Part shown: in pieces, positions 21,430-34,712 of the stretch
Layout of the letters: every line of letters starts with the position of its first letter
Position numbering within the stretch: position 1 is the stretch's first letter
From: Lathyrus oleraceus
Taxonomy: Eukaryota > Streptophyta > Magnoliopsida > Fabales > Fabaceae
Reading direction: 5' to 3'
Assembly (NCBI RefSeq): GCF_024323335.1
Contig: NC_066583.1
Location: 367,409,877-367,473,876 of the forward strand
Length of the DNA: 64,000 bases
Made by a program: the position numbers and the translations under genes
The notes under the pieces: generated by a model
Database searches by the model: none
What the model was told of the DNA's origin: nothing
What the model saw: the letters and a program-made list of their open reading frames with translations, nothing else

Positions 21430-22125
21430 TGGTACCGCAATGTGAACCTAACGTTTCACCGCTTTCCGATTCAATGTCTAGAATCCAAGCCACGCTTCCG
21501 ATCCGTACAAGATCAAAGCCACTACGTCTATTTCTAATTAAGGATCAACGTCTGCTACGCCTATTTCCAATTAAGGATCAACGTCTATATGAACCCACAG
21601 TTTCACCGCTTTCCGATTCAATATCTAAAATCCAAGCCACTACGTCTATTTCCAATTAAGGATCAACGTCTGCTACGCCTATTTCCAATTAAGGATCAAC
21701 GTCTATGTGAACCCACAGTTTCATCGCTTTCCGATTCAATATCTAGAATCCAAGCCACTACGTCTATTTCCAATTAACCATCAACGTCTGCTACGCCTAT
21801 TTCCAATTAAGGATCAACGTCTACTACGCCTATTTCCAATTAAGGATCAACGTCTATGTGAACCCACAGTTTCACCGCTTTCCGATTCAATATCTAGAAT
21901 CCAAGTCACTATGTCTATTTCCAATTAAGGATCAACGTCTGCTACGCCTATTTCCAATTAAGGATCAACGTCTATGTGAACCCACAATTTCACCGCTTTC
22001 CGATTCAATATCTAGAATCCAAGCCACTACGTCTATTTCCAATTAAGGATCAAAGTCTGCTATGCCTATTTCCAATTAAGGATCAACGTCTATATGAACC
22101 CACAGTTTCACCGCTTCCACCATGA
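21430..22125. repeat. Tandem repeats of about 118-150 bp within the Tekay-like LTR
   Basis: A unit beginning near 'cccacagtttcaccgctt' recurs at about 21590, 21710, 21860, 21978 and 22098, with a diverged copy near 21440. Inside each unit a 34 bp subunit, containing 'ccaattaaggatcaacgtct', is repeated two or three times. The variable number of subunits explains the 118 versus about 150 bp spacing. Confidence 0.85.
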
Positions 22126-22364
22126 AGCCGACCATGCCATGAATGAATGTACAAATACCAACACATATGCAATTAAGATCATCTCTACCATCTTAACATT
22201 CCACATATCACCATAATTCAACTCTATGAATTATCCACCAATGGTACATATACACATTCATAACAATATATCATTCACAATATAGGCTAATTATCAAATA
22301 CGCACACTTAGATTTCATTTCAAAATGAATACAACCTTTAAAATCTCAATTTTTCATTTTTCAA

Positions 22365-22565
22365 CAGTGTTAACCGGTTAACGCTTTTAGGTAACCGGTT
22401 AACGCGAAACAGAATGCACTTCCTGGCAAATTTTCAACAGTGTTAACCGGTTAACGCTTTCGGGTAACCGATTAACGCAAAACAGAATGCAATTTCTGAG
22501 CAGATTTTTAACAAAAAACCGGTTAACGCTTCTGGTTAACCGGTTAACACAAAACAGAATGCAGG
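22365..22565. repeat. Array of TTAACCGGTTAA palindromes
   Basis: Three units of about 73 bp each carry two copies of the 12-bp perfect palindrome TTAACCGGTTAA or a one-base variant, followed by 'acagaatgca'. The array lies in the LTR of the Tekay-like element. Confidence 0.85.
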
Positions 22566-23216
22566 ATTTTCTGCGGTTTATATCGTTGGGGGCCTTTCGG
22601 ACCTCCGATTTCGATTCCGTAAAAAGCCAAATGCTCAGAAAATTATAACTCATATAATACTCTAAGTATATAAAGTTAATTTGCAGTTTTAACACAATTA
22701 AATCACCACAAATCAAGAATACTCATCAAAACCTAACAATTCCAAAACCATGAAATTTGGGGATTTCAACGTAAACATATTTCTACCCGTTGACCCAATC
22801 ATACTAACCCATAATAATAAGGATTCTCCCCCTTATCTTTTCAATTTTCTGGAAACCTTAGCTTCTCTCTTGTTCTTCCCCTCTTCTCCTTACTTTTCCT
22901 CTTTTCTTTCTCTGTTGCCGTCAAATGATCAAATGAATCCTATTTCTCACTCTCCTACCTCTTACTATTCTAGTATTATATTTGGGCTTAAAGAATGATA
23001 CCCCTAATTTAATTATTAGGCCCAATAATACCTAATATTATAATATCTCTATTTAGTTCAAATAAATTAAACCAACACAGTATACACACCAAGTTAATTA
23101 ATATAATCAATTATTATACTACCTAACAACCAATTAATTAATTAACACTCCAAATAAATAAATAAAAATATAATAATAATAATATAAGAAATAAATACTA
23201 AAATTGGGTTGTTACA

Positions 23217-24690
23217 TTTATCGTCTTTCCTTTATCCTCCTTTTGATTATGATGCAATTCCTTATGTATCCTTCTTTCCCCATATAAGTCAGAGAATATT
23301 CACATCCACCCGTCATGGACATTGTGATACTTTAGTTTAAAATGGACTGGGGAAGCTACTATGTCTAAGGTTGACGCGAAAGCTCTACCTAAAATACATT
23401 TATAGACGCTTTTGCAGGGAACCACCATAAATTGTATGTTAACCATCCTTGTGTCTCTATCTTCTCACAAGGTGACCATCAACTCGATATATCTCCAAGG
23501 ACAAGTTATAATGTCATTGAAAGCTTGTATGTGGGATCCCTCGTAGGGCCATAACTTCTTCCTTTTCAGCCTTAGTTTTTCAAAAAAGGCATGCATACAT
23601 GATGTCACATGAAATATGCTATCAATTAGGATCCTATACATATCAAAATTGGTTATGGTAACCGTTATTACTAGAGGAAAGATCTCGTTTGGGATCCCGC
23701 CTACCTTTTTCACTATCCCAAAATTCGAGGATAGGTCTTTCTGATTCCTCAGTTAAACCCTTCTCTTTTTCTTTGCTTACAACCATCAAGTCAATTGTTT
23801 TCCTCCTTATCAATTCATTGGAAGGATTCTTTTCCCTCAGAAGACCACCGGTAATGGATGCAATATCTTGGCGCTTTCCTTTTTGATCTCCCTCTTCTAC
23901 ATTGTTGTTTTCATTTCTATTTTGGCTCTAGTTGCAACCTCATTAGCTTTCTTGGGGAATGAATTCTCCCAGCAAGGGGATTCTTTCTTCTTTTGAGAAT
24001 CTTCTAGTCCTCTATGTTTTATTTTATGGTCCTGACCACCTTTTTCAGTTACCATCCCATGACTGTTGTGGATAAAAAATATTTGGACTGTCCAAGACGA
24101 TTCTTTTAGCGGGTAAGAATTTCTGATATTTGATTCCTTAAACTCGATGTTGACACACTCTTTCAAAAAATATTTCCTTGAAGTATTCAGAGGAATGTAG
24201 GCGGAGAACCTAGAACAGAGTATGTGGTCCCTATCTTCTTCGTGGAGGTTGTTGTCTTTTTCAGGCGCTCGACACATCAAAAGTTCCCTACTCCCTTAAC
24301 TCCCTATCCCTCTTGAGATAGGAGATCTTCTCCTTAACTGATATAGGGTTGTGCCCTATTTAAAAAATCACTCAGATTACAGGATCCATTGAGCCCTAAC
24401 TTTTTTGAGAACATACAATCTGACCTCATGCTCTTTTTGAATATTAAACACTTTAGTCTTTCATCCAAGCACCCACTACTACGGCCACTTTCATGAAATA
24501 ATCAATGTACTCACGCAAAGTTTCCTTCTTTTTCTGAGTGACCCCGCTAGGTATGACCATGGTTGTGGGTTTCTGATTTCGAGCTTCATCAGTGAATGCG
24601 TCACATTGATCCTATCACAAATCTATACTCCCATATGGAAGGGATTTGAGCCATGTCATTGTGGCTCCCGTCGGGGTTAGTGCAAATTCA
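23217..24690 (-). pseudogene. Decayed Ty3/gypsy gag-protease remnant
   Basis: Read on the minus strand with several frame changes, the order is gag (around 24480-24680, with LPYGSI, then DYFMKVAV further on), a charged gag tail, and aspartic protease (23290-23700). The protease part shows VTITNFDMYRILIDS, FFEKLRLKR and LWPYEGS, then FMVVPCKSVYKCILGRAF in another frame. The residues after the catalytic Asp are IDSIFH rather than DSGSS, so the protease is dead. It was the target of the Tekay-like insertion, whose LTR ends at 23216. Assignment below the Ty3/gypsy level is not possible. Confidence 0.7.
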
Positions 24691-24915
24691 CATATATTAT
24701 ATAAATATTAGTTTTTGGACAAATTCCTTTAATTATTTTTTAACAATGAAATATTTGACATTCATATAATTTGAAAGAAATACTAAAAGTGTAATGAGAA
24801 ACACACCTGCCTATTTCCTACAGTGTTTTGGTTACTTATGTTTTTTTTTATTCGAACAAAAAGAAACTCTTTTGGATATGCTGAAATAAAATGTTATATT
24901 TAATTATTTGAGATC

Positions 24916-25940
<1,025 letters not shown>

Positions 25941-26066
25941 ATGGAAACAGGTTATGCCCGTGTTTTGAAACTTGGGTTTGAGTTGGATAGTTATATTTGT
26001 AACAGTTTGATTCATTTATATGCTTCTGATTCATTTATCAATTTTTCATCTTCAATCCCATCTTGA
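25941..26066 (+). pseudogene. Fragment resembling a pentatricopeptide-repeat (PPR) protein
   Basis: A 41-codon frame contains GYARVLKLGFELDSYICNSL followed by IHLYAS, the typical wording of a PPR motif boundary in plant PLS-class proteins. Nothing PPR-like is visible on either side, so this is a short gene fragment in AT-rich DNA. It is below the usual ORF length cut-off. The assignment is from motif recognition only. Confidence 0.5.
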
Positions 26067-26274
26067 CAAACTTCAACAACCTTTACATTCTTTTCTACTG
26101 TCATGCAAAACAGTTGTAAAATCACTATACATTCCTCTAAATTAATTCTAAAATCATCCTTTCCAATTTAGAGAAACAATATATTAAATAGAAAAAGAAA
26201 TTCAAAAGTGTATTATATTGCTCATAAATCAAATAACAAAAATTAGAGAGTTTAATTGAAAGGATTAAGGAGAC

Positions 26275-26441
26275 CTATTTTTCTTTACATAAAGTGTCTG
26301 CGAAGACTTTCAATTTGAGTTGTTCTTTAGCTATCCTATCCTTAAAAATGTCCAGTTGTTGACCATCTTCATTGATATGCTTTATCTTGCTCTCAACCAT
26401 CTCTTGGTATGATCTTACTTCAAACTTCAATTTTGACTTTC
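26275..26441 (-). pseudogene. Orphan terminal exon, coiled-coil protein of unknown family
   Basis: The minus strand has a splice acceptor (ATTGTTTAG at 26442-26450), then about 55 codons open to a TAG at 26275-26277. The encoded segment is charged and helical (SYQEMVESKIKHINEDGQQL, then a KDRIAKEQLKLKVF stretch) and looks like genuine coding sequence. No upstream exon is recognisable before 26640, so it may be a captured or stranded gene fragment. I do not recognise the family. Confidence 0.4.
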
Positions 26442-27109
26442 CTAAACAATTATAGATATATCATATATCAGCAAGACATCAACATTTATTCACAATATTA
26501 CATAGAAACTAAGACAGAAAAACAATTTCCAAAAACAAACTAACAATAACACATATTCTATTTCACTTCAGGATAATCAACATGATTAATCTGAAAGAAA
26601 ATAAAAATAACAGGGGTTGGTTGGCATGGCAGTGAAGGAAGGTTTGAGAGAGAAATAGAAGGGGTAAGTTGACATGCCTAAATAGTCCCACGTTTATTTT
26701 GGTTAGAAATAATTTGAGTTTTTATAAAATTAATAGACACAAGTTAAAATGTAATAGGTATATTGAGTCAGGGTCGTAAAGGAATGAATTTAAATCCAAA
26801 GACTCTCATTTTAAAAGTTTTAATTAATTAATTAATTAATTAGTTCATAAACATATTAATTCAACTTATTAAATATTAGTTCAAATAAAAATATATTAAT
26901 TAATAATTATCCTAGTCATCCTTTCCATCTAATTAAAAAATATTTTTTATCCCAATCATCAATGCCACGTCTGCAAAAATGGAGGGGGACCACAAAAATC
27001 CAAAGGCCATCAAAATTAAGGGATCAAAATCGGAGGTTTTGTAATAGGGGGACCAATTGTTTAAAATGTTCAAACTAGAGGGACCAAAAATATATTTAAG
27101 CCTATATTT
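26442..27109. other. AT-rich DNA with possible MITE end
   Basis: It includes a (TTAA)n run at 26820-26842. The stretch 26980-27100 has 'gggaccaa' repeats ending in 'agggaccaaaaatatattta', a string I associate with legume miniature transposon termini. I cannot find the partner terminus or a TSD. Confidence 0.3.
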
Positions 27110-27905
27110 TATTCTATTCTATATAGGCTAAGGAATATTTCATGGAATATTGTATATACAAATATTAATATAATTAGTTCTTAACACTCTCCTTTAAGTT
27201 GAATCATATATATCATATGAATCGAGATTATTACAAATACAATCCACTCGAGAATCCTTAAGAGAATCCTTAAGAGACTTGGTGAACATATCAGCCAATT
27301 GGTCTTCACATTTGATGTTGTGGTGATTCTCCTGAAAGTACCTTGTCCCTTTCATAATGACAAACAATTTCTACGTGCTTGGTCATTTCACGGAAAACCA
27401 TATTAGATGCAATGTGGAGTGTCATGTGATTGTTGCATATGAATTTTATGGCATGAAGATATCCCAACCTAAGCTCTTATAGTACATTTTTAAGTCATGC
27501 AAGCTCCTTTTAGGTTGCTGCCATAACACGATATTCAACTCCAGCACTAGATATTGCAACTGTATTTTGTTTCTTGCTTCTCCATGAAATCGTATTACCT
27601 CTAATAAGAAAATATCTATATGTGAACCTCATATCCGACGGTGATCCGACCCAGTATGCATTTGAATAACAAATGATTTTAGCATTACCTTTATCTTGAA
27701 ATAATAGTCATCTTCTTAGTGCATTATTTATTTATCTAAGAATTCGAATGACTGCATCCCAATGATATCACAAGGAGTGTTTAGAAACTGGGTCAAAATG
27801 CTCACCGCAAATGTAATATCCGGTATGGTAACTATAAGATAGTTGAGTCTACCCAATGTTAGCTCATAATTTCGACGCCCATTAAGAATTACCGAAAAAG
27901 GAAAT
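27110..27905 (-). mobile_element. Ty1/copia 3' remnant (RNase H end, PPT, LTR start)
   Basis: On the minus strand, degraded pol sequence (27210-27905) ends with LADMFTKSLKDS, the conserved copia pol terminus. The neighbouring stretch corresponds to the RNase H region with many stops. A purine-rich tract TAAAGGAGAG (27187-27196) precedes an LTR beginning TGTTAAGAAC at 27186. The LTR is cut off within about 75 bp. It is a different family from the SIRE-like element at 31501. Confidence 0.7.
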
Positions 27906-27917
27906 CCTGAGTATATA

Positions 27918-28686
27918 TGTTTTCAACCAGGAGGTGATATTCAACCAGATGAAGGTGTTTCGACTGGATAAGAGTAATAAGAGTCAGCATGCAGTTGAGA
28001 CTTCAAAAATATCTCTTAAAGCTGTTGAAGACGGTTTTCGATTAGAGGTTCAAAATTCAAATAAAGGAGGGAATTTTACTTTTATCTGAAATAGTTGAAA
28101 GTACACGTGGAGCATAATGAATAGTTACATCCATGTAAGACGCCATGTGTCTCGACGTGATTGAAGGGCCGTCAGAAACGGTTATTTTGATTCAGTATAA
28201 ATAAAGGGTCTTAATGTTAGGATAGAAGGTGTCAAAGTGTGTACAGAGTCTGTAAATTTACCAAGTATTCGTGTGAAAAAAAATCGTAAATCACATAATG
28301 TATGTTTGTTTACACCATTGTTAGTTATTTTAAAGCAATACAAATTTTATCTTCATCTTCCAGAACTACGTTTTTACTGCTTTGGTCCAAACACTCTTCC
28401 TTTATTTCGTCACTTTAAAGTCTTAAGTTTATTTGCTTTGAACACTTACTTTTGTCTGTTGTTTATTATCAGCTCTTTACAATTTCTCTCTTTAATCCAT
28501 ATCAGCTTTTTACTGTAAAGTTATAGTTACTAGCCTCACGAGTACTATTGAAGTGTTCGTGGTTATTAAAACTTATTTTCAAAAACAATTAGCGCATGTC
28601 CTAGGATCAATCTGATCGATCATGTGAGTATCCAAATTTAGAAATTTGAAAGATCAACGGTTGTTTACCAATTTTCAAGGTAAACA
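27918..28686 (+). repeat. 5' LTR of Tat-like gypsy remnant 'A'
   Basis: It ends ...GTAAACA at 28686, just before the PBS, and has a TATA box at 28196-28203 followed by '...gtgtgtacagagtctg' and 'cgtgtgaaaaaaaat'. Comparable wording occurs on the minus strand in the LTR at 57379-58174, so both belong to related families. The start (TGTTTTCAACC) is tentative. Confidence 0.5.
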
Positions 28687-28689
28687 AAT

Positions 28690-28707
28690 TGGCACGCCCA
28701 GTGGGAC
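28690..28707 (+). other. Primer binding site of element A
   Basis: TGGCACGCCCAGTGGGAC lies three bases after the LTR end. This is a PBS type common in plant Tat-lineage gypsy elements. I do not assign the tRNA. Confidence 0.75.
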
Positions 28708-29635
28708 GATGCTAGTATTTTGAATTATTTTTAGTTCTGGTTTTTAAGTCATTTTTTTTGTTGGGAAAGGATTCGTTGTATGTTATTGAGAAGTGGTAAA
28801 GTAGCCATAAACAACGAACAACGACCAAGGAGAGAATATCATACGAGGATGGCAAATGTAAATGCACCAGATAACCAAAACTCTTAAAATCCATCAACCA
28901 GTAACATAACGCCCCCTTCTTATTCGATAGGGGCAAACACGACCACAGTGCACGTGTCTGAAACAGTTCCCATATATGGTTAGTTCGGTGCCTACGCATT
29001 CGGTTTCCCATACTAAACCAATTTTAACCTACATTGGGCCTAGGGGACCTCCTCATACTCCCCCACCAATTAGAGATATTCTAAATAGGCCTTTGGTACC
29101 CCCTGGTTTCTCAATACCATTTGGTAGTCGATAACAGCCATACGGAATGTCGACTTCAGTGATGGCTAATTTACATAACGTTGGTTCTACTTTCTCAGAA
29201 TCAGTGGTTAACATCAATTCTCCAGTACAAGGGTTTGGGGTTAACATGGGTCGAACTAACCAATATTCAAGTTTAAGGCACCAGACACATCTACCTAGCC
29301 TTACCAATAACTCCGTAGTAGCATGAAGGCAACAGATGGACGAAAGTAACCATGAGATGGTCCAAATGTTAACCAAAACCTTGACCACCGTATTGAGTCC
29401 TCTAATTCAAAATATAACTTAGTCAAATCAATAGATGACAACGCAGGTGGCATAAATGTCTAAATTCCTTGGTGTACCGCAGCACCAGCGACACCCTCCT
29501 AGGGATTGGGCGAGAGAAAATCAGGAAGCCACATTTGAAGAAGACCTTACTATCAACTAGATCCCACAAAATCAGGGGGGATGAGCACTACCCCTTAGGA
29601 TTGAACCACAAATACCTAGGGAACCTAGGGTAGTA
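28708..29635 (+). other. Leader and degraded gag N-terminus of element A
   Basis: It lies between the PBS and recognisable gag. It is full of stops in all frames and I can assign no domain. Confidence 0.4.
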
Positions 29636-30382
29636 ATGGTAAATAGAAACCAAAATGATGATGATATCATACGGCAAGTTCGACATAACAATTTGGCAGC
29701 AGATAATAATTTAGCAGCCATGGTTGAGAGGATTATGGCGCGAAATGGGGTAAATTTCGGTCTTCGAAGGCCAAATCATACACCACCTCTGTCAGAATAT
29801 ATCTTACAGGCAGAAGCACCCCCTAGAACCAAAATTCCCAAATTCACTAAGTTTGTTGGGGATACTACTGAATCCACTGTCGAGCACGTGGATAGATACT
29901 TAATTAAGGCAAGAGACATGTCAAAAAATGAGAGCCTTAGGATAAAGTTTTTTTCCGAGTTCACTCACAAAGAATTCCTTTACATGGTTCACCACCTTGC
30001 CCCAAAGTTCGATCCATACTTGTAACCAACTGGAGAGAATGTTGCATGAGCAGTTTTATATGGGACAAACAAAGATAAGTTTGAAGGAATTGGCTAGTAT
30101 CAAACGAAAGTTTACCGAGCCAATTGATGACTATCTGAATAGGTTTCGATTGCTCAAAGCTAGGTGTTTTACATAAGTACTAGAGCATGAACTGGTCGAA
30201 ATGGCCGTTGGGGGCCTTGACTATTCGATTAGGAAGAAATTGGATACCCAATATCTAAGAGATATGGCCCAACTGGCTGATAGGGTTCGACAGTTAGAAC
30301 GTTTGAAGGAAGAAAAGGCTAGGGAGAATAAAGGTAAAAGGACAACCTATACGACAGAAGCAAAAGTGGTGGTTAGGTGTTG
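29636..30382 (+). pseudogene. Gag pseudogene of Tat-like element A
   Basis: The Gag core is visible as KIPKFTKFVGDTTESTVEHV, then HEQFYMGQTKISLKELASIK and MAVGGLDYSIRKKL. The first frame ends at 30023-30025, where a frameshift is needed to continue. A TAA at 30174-30176 interrupts the second frame, and the last frame ends at 30383. No zinc knuckle, protease or pol follows: the sequence switches directly into the antisense PMD-like pseudogene, so pol has been deleted. Confidence 0.75.
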
Positions 30383-31495
30383 AGTGAAAATAGGAACGTC
30401 GAACATTTCTGTGGAATAATAACTTCCCCATCAAATGTCATATTCTTCATAGCAGTAGTATGATGGTTTGAATGGAATAAGGGTGAGTTGTGTAGTGCCG
30501 ACATAATGAGACATCTCTTCATTGCATTTGGCTTCTGTATGGTACATGTTGTAGAGAACATCGTCACTTTTCTTATTGAATATTGGTTTGGGCATAATTT
30601 GGTTTAGACCAAAATGTCGAGAGAAAAGATTGAGTTGGTAAATGAGGAGGATTCTTTGTTTTTTCGAAGGTCTGAGCCTTGTTGCAATTAACTTGGGTGT
30701 GAGAAACGCTTCTCATATGGCCAGTGATTCTGTCTCTTGATCTTTCGAAGGGGCAAGGAATTTTCTAGTGAACCATTTCGGGCCATGAGTCCTATTGGCA
30801 AAAGGAGCCATAGAGGGAGTAAAACTGTAGTGTTTGGCGTACATCATCATGTATCCAATAAAAGTTTTATGTAAATTCATCCCTTCATCATTAGGGGTCA
30901 GTTGGACAAGGCGTGTTCCTTCTACTCTTTTGTTTCTTATGTCGCTAGCCTCTTTGTTGATTATGTTTTGGGTTGGCAATGAAGTTTCGAAGGTAGAATT
31001 GAGTCATAGTTGAAGCAACCAATATGGACCAACTAGTAATATATTTGACCCTAGATGAATCTTCTTGAGGGTTTCAAAGCCATCTCCTAAAGATTCGTAG
31101 AGACAACCTAGGATCATTTGGCTGATGTAAAGCTTGTGTCCAACATGTAATTGGTTCGCCATGATCAAGAACTTCTTTGCCACTTGTAGAGACTTCGAGC
31201 AGAATATGCATCGATATAGCCAAAGTGCGAGCAAGGCAATGTGTTCTTCGTCAGAAACCTCTTAAGTATCCTTGTTGTGATGATCTAAGACATAATGGGT
31301 GAAGGTACCTCGATTACCATCAAAGCCAATGGTGTTTTCGATCCTGTAGTTGGGATTGAAAGCATCTCCAATTGGTCGAAGACCGGTGATAGCAGCGACA
31401 TCGAAAAGTGTTAGGGTTAGCATTCCACAAGGGAAGTGAAAGTTGTTATGAGTGTTATCCCAGAAATATAGGGAAGAGAGCATCATGGGTTGGCA
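30379..31495 (-). pseudogene. Plant-mobile-domain-like pseudogene A, 3' part
   Basis: On the minus strand this continues the frame that starts at 56748 and is interrupted by the SIRE insertion at 31501. Recognisable blocks are LYFWDNTHNNFHFPCGMLTL, LWLYRCIFCSKSLQVAKKF and GPKWFTRKF, then YQLNLFSRHFGLNQI in another frame. All align with the plus-strand copy at 58600. At least three stops or frameshifts are present. Similarity ends abruptly at about 30379, at the junction with gag of element A, which lacks the counterpart of the later exons. The protein family is related to transposon-associated PMD proteins; function unknown. Confidence 0.75.
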
Positions 31496-31500
31496 GTAAC

Positions 31501-32723
31501 TGAAATTCTAGTTATCAGACTTTGGATGTCACACTGGTTGTTATGACATCCAATTCTGCACAGACAGGGATTATGCAGAACTTAACAGTAAGTGCAGTAA
31601 ATAACACAAGTAATTGTTCACCCAGTTCAGTCCAACATGACCTACATCTGGGGGCTACCAAGCCAGGGAGGAAATCCACTATTAGTAGTATCAATTCAAA
31701 GCTAAACTCACCCGTTTACAACTTATCACTTAATCCCTACCCAATGCAATTTCAATCTTAACCTAAGATCAGAGTTCCTACTCACTCCCTCTCAATCACC
31801 TCAGTGATATTAAAGACACTTTGAAGTCACACTTCAAAAACAACTCTTGATTATGCTTCACAGCTTAAATCAAGATACACAGCACTCACGCTTAAAAGCT
31901 TTGAGTGACACAACACTTACAACTCAATAAACACCCTATGCCAAAGCAATCATCTACTTGATAATGGCTTGACTTACAAGATACGTCTAATACTAGACTC
32001 ACAAAAATACAGCAGTGAAGTATGATGGACACACAAAATCTTCACGCCTCAAAATCCCCGAAACTGAATGAAGGAACGCCTTCCTTTTTATATTGCAGCA
32101 TCCTGGGCTTTTGCACCTATATTCTCCTGAATTTAAGGTCACATAAGTTCCCATAAATTCAACATTTAGGTTACTAACAAATAGGCTATTTGTTAGGTTC
32201 ATTGAATGTAGATTGGTTGTTGATTTCCTGGTTTTTCTCTAAGCTGTTGACTTCCTGAAGAATAGCCTGAGAAAAAGCTGAAACAGAAAACTGAACAACC
32301 TACAATATAGCATATGCTGTCAGGCATGAATGTCACGACATTCAGCTTGACATCAAGGTCCATATGCTGAGTCTGTTTTTCCAGAAAACAGACTGTACAA
32401 TTTTGCTGACATGTACATGATCAAAATGACCATACTACAGTAACAGCTTACATTAATAAATGTCAAAGTGTCCAACTTAACATTTATACATTTGGCCTTA
32501 AGTTAGTTCTGTTATTCTCTTGAAGAACAAACTAAGTTACATGCTGAAGTATAACAGAACACCACTCTGTCTAATCTTCAGCAGCTGCTTTCAATGAGGA
32601 ATGTCATAACATCCAGTTTGACATTCAATCAGTAGGCCTTATGCCAGGTCTGGTCTTTCCTTGATAACCAGACTGGAAATAAATACTAAGTTCTAACAGA
32701 ACACCTGCTGTTCTATTCCTTAG
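31501..32723 (-). repeat. SIRE-like 3' LTR, 3' segment
   Basis: 1223 bp, starting TGAAATTC on the plus strand (the CA end in element orientation). Bases 32719-32723 (CTTAG) are the target duplicated by the large-LTR element. It matches 54809-56031 apart from scattered substitutions. Confidence 0.9.
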
Positions 32724-34043
32724 TGTCATACCCCGATTTTGACCCTGAAATTTTTTCATTTTTTTTTCATTTTTTATTTGGCACTTGGCCTAAAATTCAT
32801 TTTTGCATACATTCATTCCCAAACCCATATTACATTGTATAGGCCTTTTTGATCATGGTGCTTTTGATTATAAAATGGATTTGACTTTCTAAGTTTCAAT
32901 TTGATTTTAATTTCAAATTAAGTTTAATTCCAAATTTCAATTTAATCTTAATTGTTTATTTTACTAATGATTCAAACTCTAATCGATTTTAATTTCCAAA
33001 TGAATGTTAGAGTTGGTATCCAAGTAATTTTAAATGAATTATAGATTAATTTGTTGTTTTTTAATTTGGTTTTTGCTGATTTGTTATTATTAATTAAATT
33101 GATATTCATACTGATATTGGATTATTCCTAAAAATCCACATCCATTTTTATAATCAAATATCCAATAACCCAACTCTATTTTTAAACCCATTTTTGTTTC
33201 AAACTATACCCAAAATCCACATCCATTTTCATTATCCATTTGGAACCAAAATCCATTTCATATCCATTTCACATCCAAATCCATTCATAAAAATTAATCA
33301 ATTAACCCATAATTCATTATCCAAAACATTTTCCATTTATCCAATTCATTTTTCATTAGTACATTTCATGATATTTTATATATCCTAATAAGACAAAATG
33401 AAGAAAAAAAAACAATTGGAATTGATGAGCAGGATAACATGAAGCCCACGGTGGTAGCTGGTACGGTGCAAATGCAAGGAATGAAATGGAAAATGCATCA
33501 TGACAATCCATGCACTTTTGTACATAACAGCATAACAAGGAAGTTTCCATAATAGAATTCATGCTAAATTCACATGATAAACTCATTTTTAATAGCCAAT
33601 TCAAAAAACAACTGAGCAACCATTAGTTCAATCTTATTTTTATGACAGTATGCTGGTTTTGCCTAAACAGTTTCACAACACCCCAAAATGCCGCACGCCG
33701 GCGCCGAAAGCCACAACTTCAAACAGCTGCTACCAAACAACAACATGCCAAGCTGCTATACCAGAGGCATCACAAAAATGGCGGCATCACCGTAACCACA
33801 AAGGCTGAACCATTTCACAAATCCAGTTGCATAATGCATGACGGTAGACTGCATATGGCCTGTGATAATACCTGCAGAACCATATCAACCGTGTCATGGA
33901 ATCTCGCGAAACATAAGGAAATGCTTTGTTGCAATGCAGTCGACCAATCAGATCATAAATCCATACTGCCAGTCAACATATGCTATGCACATTGATTATG
34001 AGCCTAAGGCTGCGGACAGTTGCGGAATGAGAGAAATTTTTAC

Positions 34044-34101
34044 CTGTTGCAGACATGCGCTTAACCTCATATCCATAAGCACCAAGCAAACCGTGAAAGG
34101 T
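34044..34101 (-). pseudogene. Exon-like captured fragment in LTR (minus strand)
   Basis: On the minus strand a 58 bp open segment encodes TFHGLLGAYGYEVKRMSAT. It is bounded by an acceptor with a CTAAC branch-like motif and pyrimidines (ending CATCAG) and by a donor CAACAG|GTAAAA. This is what an internal plant exon looks like. The identical copy is in the 3' LTR at about 45154-45211. I do not recognise the source gene. Confidence 0.45.
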
Positions 34102-34406
34102 CTGATGCAAGACAGAATGTTAGCAAATAGCAAGCCAAGGTGAGCCATAAACCAGGATTCAAGACAAGTGATACCAAGTAAGGTAGGGCAGTCATGAGTT
34201 TCTATCAAGAGCATGAACAAGCTTACATACCATGAAGTACTAGAGCATAAGTTGTCGAATCCGACCAAGTCTAGGTCGTGAAGCGTGATACTTGCTGCAA
34301 GGAAGCTGCAACATGCTTGCAATCCTGCGATAACATATGGAAAAATCAGCATTCACATTTTGGTACCACAATAAACTTAATAGTGGGATAATAAACCAGG
34401 ACAACA

Positions 34407-34712
34407 ATGAGTAAAAACAGAGGATCTTGGATTTTGCCCATAGTGCAAAACAGCCCAACTGAGTCACTTTACAAGAAGCAAAAAAAAGTTGCACAGGATG
34501 AAAGCATGGTCGAGCATATGAATAAGGAGGATATGGATAAGCATATCACAAAACTGACCGATGAGCTCGAGTCTGCAAACAGGAAGTGTGAAATCTACCG
34601 GTCCAATTTGCTCTCTATTTTAAAAGCTGTGAAGGATGTATCTAAAATTCTGTACTCTCCGGTGACCGCCATATGCAAAGAAGTGCAAGCATTAATGGAG
34701 ACTTGTATCTAA
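34407..34712 (+). pseudogene. Captured coding fragment in LTR: coiled-coil segment
   Basis: A 101-codon frame contains VAQDESMVEHMNKEDMDKHI, TKLTDELESANRKCEIYRSN and LLSILKAVKD, a strongly helical, protein-like composition unlike its AT-rich surroundings. It overlaps the fragment at 34685 in a different frame. The identical copy is at 45517-45822. The source family is unknown to me. It could be part of a host gene transduced into the LTR. Confidence 0.4.

Larger units (their letters stand above)
2515..23216 (-). mobile_element. Truncated Tekay-like Ty3/gypsy chromovirus, split by an Ogre insertion
   Basis: In minus orientation the remnant has a 5' LTR (outer end 23216, inner end 4759, interrupted by 5553-21282), a PBS, a gag zinc knuckle, and protease-RT-RNase H-integrase fragments, and it is lost after about 2515. 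The LTR ends are TGTAACA and TGTTACA in element orientation. The RT block is of the Tekay chromovirus type, judging by the [11 protein letters not shown] and [14 protein letters not shown] stretches. The 3' LTR and the integrase core are absent, so it cannot move on its own. Subtracting the Ogre and one TSD copy leaves an LTR of 2723 bp. Confidence 0.8.
21288..23216 (-). repeat. Tekay-like 5' LTR, 5' segment
   Basis: This is the remaining 1929 bp of the LTR, ending at the TGTAACA terminus (minus strand) at 23216. It contains a tandem-repeat block and an array of TTAACCGGTTAA palindromes, listed separately. The part from about 22640 to 23216 is AT-rich and I see nothing else in it. Confidence 0.75.

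Noticed and set aside
28237..28518. 93-codon plus-strand frame in LTR A
   Set aside because: It lies just downstream of the LTR TATA box, is rich in Leu/Phe from AT-rich DNA and has no motif.
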